A program made the translations under genes and the position numbers. 64,000 bases of DNA. Source: Kitasatospora kifunensis. Its GTDB lineage: Bacteria > Actinomycetota > Actinomycetes > Streptomycetales > Streptomycetaceae. Numbering within the stretch: the first letter of the stretch is position 1; each line of letters begins with the position of its first letter. Below, in pieces: positions 18,842-27,017 of this stretch. The notes under the pieces are model-generated. The model saw only the letters and a program-made list of their open reading frames with translations, was not told the DNA's origin and did no database searches. The DNA lies in assembly GCF_014203855.1 (NCBI RefSeq), contig NZ_JACHJV010000002.1, positions 806,001 to 870,000 on the forward strand, given 5' to 3'.

Positions 18842-19949
18842 GAGCTGTTCGAGGTTCGGATCTTGGATTGGTTGATGGTGTGTCAACTGGAGCTGGTAGA
18901 AATCGGTCGTGGCGCGTTTTGATGTGACGGATGCGGAGTGGGCTCTGATCGAGCCGCATCTACCGGTGGCGGCCACCGGGCCGTTGCCGCGGCGGGTGCG
19001 GGACCAGTTCAACGGGGTGCTCTGGCGATTCCGTACGGGCAGCGGCTGGCGTGATGTCCCGGAGCGGTACGGGGCCTGGTCCACGATCTACTCCCGGTTC
19101 AACGGCTGGTCCAAGACCGGGGTGTTCCAGGGCCTGATGGACGCGTTGATCGCCGAGGCCGCCACACGAGGGCAGGTCCGCCTGGAACTGGTCAGCGTGG
19201 ACTCCACGATCGTGCGGGCACACCACGAGTCGGCCGGACTGGCGGTCGCCGGAGAGACCCTGGACGCCCTGGAGCAAGCACTGACCGAGGAAAAAGGGGC
19301 TCCACTTCCGGTGCAACCACCGGTGCTGCGAGTGATCCGGCGACGGCCTGTGCAGACCTGAACAGTGCAGACGCCCCACCCGAACCGGATCGGGCCTCAA
19401 CGCGCCGACGCCGCAAGGCCAGGGCGAAAGCCGCCCGCCTCGGCCGGTCCCGAGGCGGACTGAGCAGCAAGATCCACGCCGCAGTCGACGCCGGCGGCCT
19501 GCCACTGGCGTTCATACTCACCCCCGGACAAGCCGCGGACTGCCCCCAGTTCCAGCCCGTCCTGGACAAGATGCGGGTCCCCGGGCCCGTCGGCCGGCCC
19601 CGCACCCGCCCAGAGGCGGTCGCGGCGGACAAGGCCTACTCCTCCAAAGCCAACCGCGCCTACCTGCGCCGACGCCGCATCAACGCGGTCATCCCAGAGA
19701 AGTGCGACCAGCAAGCCAACCGGAAGAAGAAGGGCTCGGCCGGAGGACGGCCCACCACCTTCGATCCCGAACGCTATAAACAGCGCAACACCGTTGAACG
19801 CTGCTTCCAGAAAATCAAGACTTGGCGCGGCCTGGCCACCCGCTACGACAAGGCGCCAGAGAGCTACGAGGCCGGACTCCACCTGCGGGGCTCGATCATG
19901 TGGCTCAAGCACATCACCTCAATCACATGATCCGAACCTCGAACAGCTC
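18842..19949 (+). mobile_element. IS5-family (IS427-type) insertion sequence
   Basis: Perfect 22-bp inverted repeats (18841-18862 and 19929-19950) bound the element. CTAG is present at both ends (18838-18841, 19950-19953) and can be read as a 4-bp duplication, or TA as a 2-bp one. Removing 18842-19953 rejoins the IPT/TIG frame exactly. It is about 1.1 kb, the normal size for the group, and appears complete. Confidence 0.9.
18909..19930 (+). CDS. IS5-family transposase, two overlapping frames (probable -1 frameshift)
   Basis: OrfA (18909-19361, GTG start) begins ARFDVTDAEWALIEPHLPVA, an IS5 N-terminal domain, and includes LELVSVDSTIVRAHHESAG (first catalytic Asp). OrfB continues in the -1 frame (GLSSKIHAAVDAGGLPLAFI, AVAADKAYSSKANRAYLRRR, YKQRNTVERCFQKIKTWRGL) to 19930. 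The switch falls at the AAAAA run near 19288-19294. All DDE blocks are present in the fused product. Confidence 0.85.
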
Positions 19950-20461
19950 CTAGCGTCACCATCACCGGCAACGGCTTCACCGGCGCCACCGCCGTCGACT
20001 TCGGCACCACCCCCGCCGCCTCGTACACGGTCAACAACGACGGCTCCATCACCGCAACCGCCCCGCCCGGAACCGGGACTGTGGATGTCACCGTCACCAC
20101 ACCCGCGGGCACCAGCGCCACCGGCCCTGCCGACCAGTACGCCTACACCCCCGACGCCACCCGCCTCGACGCCGAAGCCGCCCTGTTCTCCCTCGCCCCC
20201 GGCGACCTCGATGTCACCCTCGACCTGAAAGCCACCCTCAGCGACGTCGTCACCCACCAGCCGACCGCTGGTCAGAGCATCACCTTCACCGTCGACCGCC
20301 ACACCGTGTGCACTGCTACCACCGACACCCACGGCGCCGCCGAATGCCATGGCCTCGCCGCGCTCGTCGACGTTCTCCTCGACGGCCACTACACCGCGAC
20401 CTTCACCGGAACCCCGGCCCTCGCCGGCACCACCGCCACCGCGCCCCTCAGCCAACTCTGA

Positions 20462-21299
20462 CAACCAGGCACTGAGTGGATTCAACGCTCGTCGCGACAC
20501 CTCGATTACGGAGGTGGCGGGTCTGTGCGGTGGCCGGTGTATCTCCCGGTCACCGAAGAGCACCTGAGGAGCAACGTGATCGTCTCTGCGGAGACGAGAG
20601 AGGACGTGCGTCCGCTCAAGCCGCCGGAGGTCGGGCCAGTCGGGATTGTCCGATCTGCGTCATCCTCGCGGTGACTTCCCGAACGAGGCCGCAGTGCTGA
20701 CGTGCGTCCACACGGCCGTCATGAGCCTGGACCCCACCGCGCAGGGCCGCAAACACCGGACCATGCGCTGGAAGCCCGTACTCCACGCCTTCGACATCGC
20801 CTTCGACATCGCCTTCGGCGGCCGACTCTCCGTCGACCGCCGATAACTCACACAACCGAGATGTACCAGTCGCTGGACAGGCCCCGGCTACAGCCCGCTC
20901 GTCGCGTTCCGCGGCCCGCCGCAGGGCGACCTGCGGGCTGAGGCCGAGCCGGCAGACCGGTTCGAACATGGCAGCCTTGCGGGCTGGCACGCCCGACTTC
21001 AAAAATCTCACCCGTGTCCGCGCGATCGCGAACGTGGCCAGACCGGCGGTACTGCGGCGGTAACGCGGCCGAAGAACGTGCGGGACCGCGTGTGTTCGCC
21101 CGCCGTTGCCAATTGCCGTATCGCCGGCCGGCAAGACCGTGGCCGGTCAGGCGATATCCGTTCGTTCGGCCGCTTCCCGCACGCTCTGTACTGACGCATC
21201 AGATGCTACTGCTCAGTAATCCGTCAGTTGACGGATGTTTCCTCGTTGCCCCCACGCGCAGCCTGGATCTAGCGGCGAGGCTGCGGATCGAGCTCTTGG
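20462..21299. other. Non-coding region with IS630 debris
   Basis: On the minus strand at about 20900-20970 the residues VCRLGLSPQVALRRAAERDE match the IS630 block RRLGFTPQVPARRAAERDE, so a small transposase remnant is present. A tandem repeat of ttcgacatcgcc occurs near 20790-20815. No intact gene is visible. Confidence 0.5.
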
Positions 21300-21701
21300 A
21301 CTCTCATGGGCGCATCGATGACTCAATAGATTTTTGGGGGGCCTTATATTCATGCAGGAACGACGATGATCCCACTTGGGGCGACAACATGTTGCGAGCG
21401 TCTCGACGATGGCGGGGTCGTTGACGACCGAGTCCGGTGCTGATTCGGCCGGCGGATTTCATCCATTTCCCGATCCGACTTGATTTCTATTCAAGATTCA
21501 TCTCAGGTATATCTTTACGATATTCGAGTCGACCCCGCCTCGCCCTCCGTCGTTGATAGTGCTGGCCGCGCCGCAGTCAGGGCGCACGAGTTCACCCGGG
21601 GCCGCACGTGCGAGCCTTCCCGGGAGATGAATTCTTGATACTTTTACCATCAGTTAAAAAATAGGCCAGTCGCTGCTTTTCTGCTTTGCCGGATCGGATC
21701 C
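21300..21701 (+). promoter_or_regulatory. AT-rich upstream region of the polysaccharide operon
   Basis: This 400-base stretch is clearly richer in A and T than its surroundings (for example around 21480-21530 and 21630-21670) and has no coding frame of note. In a high-GC genome such a region ahead of a three-gene operon is a likely promoter and silencer (Lsr2-type) target. Exact -10/-35 boxes cannot be assigned safely. Confidence 0.4.
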
Positions 21702-23495
21702 TTGAACTTGCTTTCCCTAGCACTTCTTCTTTCACCCTTTCAGGCAGTCTGCGCCGGCGGGCGCCTTGCCATCTCCACAGCGTCGAACCTGCATCGGCGC
21801 AGCTGCGAGCCGCAGCGGCCCGGTGCGGTTGGGAACCCGGATACCAGGTCCGCGCCGACGGCTTCCCGTGCCACCGGACTGCATCGCGCCCCGCGGATCG
21901 GCGGCCCCTCAGGCACCCGAGCCGGGCTGCTGCCTGCGCCGCCCGATGACCGGGAGAAGTACTCCTACGTCAAGCGGTACAGCTGGGTGCTGACCCTCTC
22001 CTCCCTGATCGGCTTCGTCTTCGTCCTCTACAGCCAACTGGACACCGCCCGGCACAGCCTGTGGATCTGGCTGTTCTCGCCGGTGCTGCTGCTCTCGATG
22101 GTGGGTTTCGTGATCGGCGTCCGGCTGGAGGCCTTCACGCCGAGCTTCGACCTCAAGCAGCACCGCCGGCTGGTCCGCACCTGGGTGCCGTCGGTCCACC
22201 CCTCGGTGGACGTCTTCCTGCCCGTCTGCGGCGAGCCCATCGAGGTGCTGCACAACACCTGGATACATGTGCGGGCCCTGGCCGACTCCTACCGGGGCCC
22301 GGTCACCCCGATCGTGCTGGACGACTCCGACACCCCCGAACTGGCCGCCATGGCAGCCGACTTCGGCTTCCGCTACCTGGTCCGCCCGAACCGGGGCTGG
22401 TTCAAGAAGGCCGGCAACCTGCGGCACGGCTTCGAGAACTCCAGCAGCGACCACATCCTCATCCTGGACGCCGACTTCGCGCCGCGCGCGGACCTGCTCG
22501 ACGAGCTGCTGCCGTACATGGACGACGACCCGCGCACCGCGATCGTCCAGTCACCGCAGTACTTCCGGGTACTCGACCAGCAGAACTGGATCGAGCGCGG
22601 CGCGGGCGCCGTCCAGGAACTCTTCTACCGCTCGGTACAGGTCTCCCGGCAGCGCAGTGACGGCTCGATCTGCGTCGGCTCCTGCGCCGTCTACCGGCGC
22701 GCCGCGCTGGCCGAGATCGGCGGCACCAGCCTGATCGAGCACTCCGAGGACATGCACACCGGCTTCGACCTGCGGGCCCGCGGCTGGGACCTGCGCTACG
22801 TCCCGCTGGCGCTGTCCACCGGCGTCTGCCCGGACAGCATCGGCGCCTACTACAACCAGCAGTACCGCTGGTGCATGGCGTCGATGAGCATGCTCGGCAG
22901 CCTCCAGGACTTCTGGCGGGTCAAGATGCGCTTCGCCAGCCGGCTCTGCTACATGTCCGGCTTCGTCTACTACATCGAGACCGCGCTGCTCACCTTCACC
23001 GGGCCGGGCATCGCGCTGGTGCTGCTGCTGTTCTTCCCCGACCAGCTGCGCGCCACCACCATGTGGTACGTACTGCCCAGCGTGCTGTACCTGACCGTGG
23101 TCTATCCGCTGTGGCACCGCAACCCCTACCGCCTGGAGGCCTGGGCGACCCGGGTGATGTACGGCTGGGCCCACGTCTTCGCGATCTGGGACCTGCTGCG
23201 CCGCCGCCCGATGGGCTGGCAACCCAGCGGCTCGGGCAACGCGAAGAACAACAAGACCCGCCGGTTCTGGATCGGCATGTGGGCCTGGAGCCTGCCTACC
23301 GCCGTGCTGTGGATCGGCGCGGCGCTGTGGCGCATGGACACCGCGGTCCCGCAGGACTTCACCCTGATGCTGGCCTCGGGCGTCTTCTACGCCGTCGCCG
23401 TCTGCCGGGTGCTGGTCACACCCCGCACCGACCCCGAGCCGCCGAGCGGCCTCAGCGCCGAACTCCCCGGCCGGACCACGGCGGTGACCGGATGA
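21702..23495 (+). CDS. Cellulose-synthase-like glycosyltransferase family 2
   Basis: The core begins at about residue 85 (REKYSYVKRYSWVLTLSSLI). The first 80 residues from TTG 21702 look non-native, so the true start is probably later. Processive GT2 motifs are present: VLDDSDTPE, LDADFAPR, HSEDMHTG and QQYRWCM. Two membrane helices precede the catalytic domain and about five follow. The protein resembles BcsA-like synthases without a visible PilZ domain, so it may make a beta-glucan or mannan. It overlaps the GH26-like gene by 4 bases (ATGA at 23492). Substrate is inferred only from the neighbouring hydrolase. Confidence 0.85.
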   Translation: MNLLSLALLLSPFQAVCAGGRLAISTASNLHRRSCEPQRPGAVGNPDTRSAPTASRATGLHRAPRIGGPSGTRAGLLPAPPDDREKYSYVKRYSWVLTLSSLIGFVFVLYSQLDTARHSLWIWLFSPVLLLSMVGFVIGVRLEAFTPSFDLKQHRRLVRTWVPSVHPSVDVFLPVCGEPIEVLHNTWIHVRALADSYRGPVTPIVLDDSDTPELAAMAADFGFRYLVRPNRGWFKKAGNLRHGFENSSSDHILILDADFAPRADLLDELLPYMDDDPRTAIVQSPQYFRVLDQQNWIERGAGAVQELFYRSVQVSRQRSDGSICVGSCAVYRRAALAEIGGTSLIEHSEDMHTGFDLRARGWDLRYVPLALSTGVCPDSIGAYYNQQYRWCMASMSMLGSLQDFWRVKMRFASRLCYMSGFVYYIETALLTFTGPGIALVLLLFFPDQLRATTMWYVLPSVLYLTVVYPLWHRNPYRLEAWATRVMYGWAHVFAIWDLLRRRPMGWQPSGSGNAKNNKTRRFWIGMWAWSLPTAVLWIGAALWRMDTAVPQDFTLMLASGVFYAVAVCRVLVTPRTDPEPPSGLSAELPGRTTAVTG

Positions 23496-24511
23496 GCGCA
23501 TCGATCAGCCGACGCGCCGCGCTGCTCGCCGCCGCGCTGGGCGGGCTGGGGCCGGCCGGCTGCGCCGGTCCTACCGCACCGATCGGAGCGGGCGGCCAGG
23601 GCGCCCGGCCCGGGTCGGGCCCGGGCTCCGCCTCGGCCGCGCCGAACGTGCCGTACGACGTCACCAAGCTGCTGAAGCCGAAGCACAAGTACCTCGGGGC
23701 CACCTTCGAGGGGGTGCCGCAGACGCTGGCACCGGTCGACGCCTGGACCCAGCTCGCCGGCAAGGCACCCAACCTGCTGGTCTACTACCTGGGTTGGGGC
23801 GACGAGTTCCAGCCCGACCAGACCCTGGCGGTCTGGCGGCACGGCATGCTGCCGTACGTCGCGTGGGAGCCGTTCGACAAGACCCTCCAACAGATCGCGG
23901 GCGGCGGCGAGGACGACTACATCCAGCGCACCGCAGCGGCCATCCGCGACCTCAACATACCGGTGGCGATCAGCTTCGGGCACGAGATGAACGGCCACTG
24001 GTACCCATGGGGTACCAGGCAGAACACCCCCGCCGACTTCGTCGAGGCCTGGCACCACCTCCACGACCGCTTCCAGGACGCGGGCGTCTCCAACGTCATC
24101 TGGGTATGGAGCCCGAACGTGATCAACCCGGTGCCCACCGTGCAACTGCAGCCGTACTACCCGGGGGACGGCTATGTGGACTGGCTCGGCGTGATCGGCT
24201 ACTACGCCACCACCGGGCCGCACACCTTCGACACCCTGTTCGGACCGACCCTGGACGAGCTGCGCGCCTTCACCACCAAGCCGGTACTGCTCTCCGAGAC
24301 GGCCTCCGAGTCCACCCCGCGCAAGCCCGCCGACATCGCCGACCTGTTCGCCGGCGTCGCGGCGCGCGACGACGTCCTGGGCTTCGTCTGGTTCAACCTC
24401 AACAAGGAGACGGACTGGCGGATCGACAGCAGTCCGCAGTCCCTGGCCGCCTTCCGGAACGCAGCGGCTGATCCGCGCTTCGGCTTCGACGCGGAGCACC
24501 CCGATGCCTGA
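23492..24511 (+). CDS. GH26-like glycoside hydrolase, predicted lipoprotein
   Basis: The N-terminus SRRAALLAAALGGLGPAGCA has a twin Arg, a hydrophobic stretch and a lipobox Cys, so it is probably exported and lipid-anchored. The catalytic domain (about residues 55-335) is a TIM barrel with AISFGHEMNGHWYPWG (general acid Glu) and PVLLSETASES (nucleophile Glu), typical of GH26 beta-mannanase or related beta-glucanases. Its position between two glycosyltransferases, with 4- and 8-base overlaps, suggests trimming or length control of the polymer they make, as hydrolases do in cellulose and Pel-type operons. Substrate is not established. Confidence 0.85.
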   Translation: MSASISRRAALLAAALGGLGPAGCAGPTAPIGAGGQGARPGSGPGSASAAPNVPYDVTKLLKPKHKYLGATFEGVPQTLAPVDAWTQLAGKAPNLLVYYLGWGDEFQPDQTLAVWRHGMLPYVAWEPFDKTLQQIAGGGEDDYIQRTAAAIRDLNIPVAISFGHEMNGHWYPWGTRQNTPADFVEAWHHLHDRFQDAGVSNVIWVWSPNVINPVPTVQLQPYYPGDGYVDWLGVIGYYATTGPHTFDTLFGPTLDELRAFTTKPVLLSETASESTPRKPADIADLFAGVAARDDVLGFVWFNLNKETDWRIDSSPQSLAAFRNAAADPRFGFDAEHPDA

Positions 24512-26393
24512 GCAGAGCACCACCGAGCGGCCCGAGAACGCGGACTCCTGGTTCGCGTCGGCCCGGCCGAGCACCCCACAACCGAGCGCCTCGCAGCCGA
24601 CGGTCCCCGGGGCGACCTGGAAGGCCGGCTTCGACACCGACGCCACGCTCAAGCTGTCCGTCCTGCCGCGATCGGCGCGGCGCCGCGCGGCCGACCCGCC
24701 CACCGACCCGCCGATCGAGCCGCGGCCACTGGAGCACCGGCCGGAGCGCCAGGCCGAACGCACCATGCAGCTAAGGGTGTTGCCGGCCCCGGCTCCCGAG
24801 GCCGACCCCGGCTACGCCTTCGCCGAACCGGTCCGCCTCGGCTGGACGCTGCCGCACGTCCCGGACGCCGCCTGGGCGGCCGGCGCCAGCTCCCGGCGCA
24901 CCTGGATCAGCCGCGGCCTGCTCGCCGGGCTCCTGGTGGTGCAGTCGGTGCTCTCGCTGCGCCTGACCAACACCGCCTTCGAGGACGAGGCGCTGTACAT
25001 CTACGCCGGTCACGCGATGATCGCGCACCTCTTCCACGGCGTCCCGGACTACGGCGGTTTCGGCTCGTACTTCTCCGGTGCACCCACCCTCTACCCGGTG
25101 CTGGCGGCGGCGGTCGACTCGCTCCTCGGCCTGACCGGCGTGCGGGTGATGAGCCTGCTCTTCATGCTCGGCAGCACCGCACTGCTGTACTCCTTCTCCC
25201 GCCGGCTCTTCAGCGAACGCGCCGGGCTCTGCGGCGCGGTGCTCTTCTCCTTCGCGCAGTCCACCCTGTTCCTCGGCTACTTCGCGACCTACGACGCGTG
25301 CGCCGTCTTCCTGCTCGCGCTGTCGGCCTGGACCGTGGTCCGGATCGGGCACGGCCACTGGGCGCTGTCGCTGCTCCCCGCTGCGGTGGCCGCGCTGGCG
25401 GTCGGGGTGAAGTACGCCTGCGCGCTCTACCTGCCCACCCTGGCCCTGCTCCTGGCGCTGGTCGCCTACCAGCGATACGGCGTGCCACGGGCGCTGCTGC
25501 GCACGGCCGTCTTCACCGCCGGCGTGGTCGGGCTGCTCGGTGGCGCGCTGTACGCCACCGACTACCTCCAGGCGATCCAGAGCACCACCACCGCCCGTGC
25601 CCTCGGCACCGACTCCGCCTGGACGATCATCCAGGACAGCACCCAGTGGGGCGGCCTGCTCTTCGCACTCGCCGTCCTGGGCACCGTGCTGTACACCCGG
25701 CTGGCCAAGCTCAGCGAGATGCCGGGCTGGCGGCAGGCCGTCCCCGGCACCCGCTGGCGGCTGGCGCTTGGCACCCTGCTCACCGGGACCGCCCTGCTCG
25801 CCCCCGCCTACCAGATCCACCTCCAGACCACCACCTCGCTACAGAAGCACGTCGGCTTCGGGCTGCTCTTCGCGGCGCCGATGGCCGGGGTCGGGATGAC
25901 CCGGTTGATGGGCGCGCACTTCAAGTTCCCGCAGGCGGCGATAGCGATCGGGTCGATCGCGCTGACCCTGGGCATGTCGCAGTCCGCGTACAACTACGGG
26001 ATCTGGCCGAACACCACCTACCTGATCCAGGAGCTGTCCACCAAGGTGCAGCCCGGGCAGCGCTGGCTCGGCGAGCCGCACGAGGGACCGGTCTACTACC
26101 TGACGGCACGTCACCTGACGGACTACACGCGCTGGACCTCGATCTTCTACATCGACTACGCCGGCCGTCCCGGTCAGCAGCTGACCGGGATCCCCGGCTA
26201 CGTGGCCGCGCTCCAGGACGGCTACTTCGACGGCGTGGTGCTCGACTGGTCGGACAACCCCGGCCCGGTGGAGAGCGCCATCCGCGACCAGCTGCGATCG
26301 GGCGGCCGGTACCGCCTGGACGGTGCCCTGCCCTACCGCACCTCGGCCGGCCAGGGCCACTTCGAGGTCTGGCTGCGATCACCACAACAATGA
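24504..26393 (+). CDS. PMT/ArnT-like integral membrane glycosyltransferase (GT39/GT83 type)
   Basis: The 629-aa protein has a roughly 130-residue hydrophilic N-terminus, then about ten membrane helices starting at RGLLAGLLVVQSVLSL. The first extracytoplasmic loop carries FEDEALYIYAGHAMI, the acidic motif of polyprenyl-phosphate-sugar-using glycosyltransferases. Such enzymes transfer a sugar from a lipid carrier outside the membrane, to proteins or glycans. It overlaps the hydrolase gene by 8 bases. It could decorate the polysaccharide or the Thr/Ser-rich surface proteins of this window; both are inference. Confidence 0.8.
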   Translation: MPEQSTTERPENADSWFASARPSTPQPSASQPTVPGATWKAGFDTDATLKLSVLPRSARRRAADPPTDPPIEPRPLEHRPERQAERTMQLRVLPAPAPEADPGYAFAEPVRLGWTLPHVPDAAWAAGASSRRTWISRGLLAGLLVVQSVLSLRLTNTAFEDEALYIYAGHAMIAHLFHGVPDYGGFGSYFSGAPTLYPVLAAAVDSLLGLTGVRVMSLLFMLGSTALLYSFSRRLFSERAGLCGAVLFSFAQSTLFLGYFATYDACAVFLLALSAWTVVRIGHGHWALSLLPAAVAALAVGVKYACALYLPTLALLLALVAYQRYGVPRALLRTAVFTAGVVGLLGGALYATDYLQAIQSTTTARALGTDSAWTIIQDSTQWGGLLFALAVLGTVLYTRLAKLSEMPGWRQAVPGTRWRLALGTLLTGTALLAPAYQIHLQTTTSLQKHVGFGLLFAAPMAGVGMTRLMGAHFKFPQAAIAIGSIALTLGMSQSAYNYGIWPNTTYLIQELSTKVQPGQRWLGEPHEGPVYYLTARHLTDYTRWTSIFYIDYAGRPGQQLTGIPGYVAALQDGYFDGVVLDWSDNPGPVESAIRDQLRSGGRYRLDGALPYRTSAGQGHFEVWLRSPQQ

Positions 26394-27017
26394 GCCCGCT
26401 GCCGGTGCGCTCCAGGTGCCCGCTCCACCTGCTCGCCTGCAGATCTGACTTGCCGCCACCGCCAACCCACAAGCCGTTGTCTTTCCGGGCTTGATCGCCG
26501 CATTTCCCCCGTTCAGGCAGATGGACGTGCTGCGTGGGAAGGCCAGGTGCAGCCAGGCCGGACCGGCCGCTGCCTAGCGGGAACAGGAGGAGCGGGCGAC
26601 CGCCCTCAGGCAGGTTGACGGGGAGCCGGCTCCGCAGGACGACAACGCCGCGGTCAATCCGTGGTGCCGGTGTGCCGCGTGGGGCCGGCCTGGGGCGGAC
26701 GACAAACCGCCGATCTGACCCGGTACAGAACTGCGCTACGCGAGTGAAAGCCCCATGTCTTTTCAGTCTCCACCATCACAGCGAATCAGGAGACCCCTCT
26801 TCCCCGATAGCGGCACAGGATTTGTGACAGTACGTCAAGACCGTGACTCCTCCTTCCTTCGACACCCCGTCCTTCTCGCAATGAGCACGGCGGGGACACC
26901 CATAGCAGGAATCCCCCCAGGGGTCTGCGCCGTTGCTCCCCACTCGGCCCCGGATGTCATCGGCACCACTACAACAACTGGCAGGACGAGTGGGAACGCC
27001 ATGAAGGTGAGCAGACG
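26394..27017. other. Intergenic region upstream of LAL regulator
   Basis: No recognisable coding frame. GC falls from about 26740, marking a probable promoter region for the regulator gene, whose ATG is at 27018. No obvious terminator hairpin follows the operon. Confidence 0.4.

Larger units (their letters stand above)
15598..20461 (+). pseudogene. Secreted IPT/TIG and Ig-like domain protein, interrupted by two insertion sequences
   Basis: Three in-frame segments, 15598-15889, 18568-18841 and 19954-20461, join into one 358-codon frame when the IS elements and their target duplications are removed. The ATG follows AGGAGG. Residues 1-40 form a signal peptide (TALIALTTAPLLALAVPAEA). Near the middle is an IPT/TIG domain (GVSPADGPASGGT, joined to SVTITGNGFTGATAVDFG, then PPGTGTVDVTVTTPAG). 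The C-terminal 110 residues are a bacterial Ig-like fold (GQSITFTVDRHTVCTATTD, GHYTATFTG). No membrane tag or sorting motif ends the protein, so the product would have been released or held by other means. The ribosome binding site and all codons are otherwise intact, so inactivation looks recent. Confidence 0.85.

Noticed and set aside
20780..20820. Short tandem repeat ttcgacatcgcc as a possible CRISPR or iteron
   Set aside because: Only two full units plus a partial one, no spacers, no associated genes.
22551..24766. Long minus-strand frames opposite the GT2 and GH26 genes
   Set aside because: Antisense to well-supported catalytic domains; composition artefacts.
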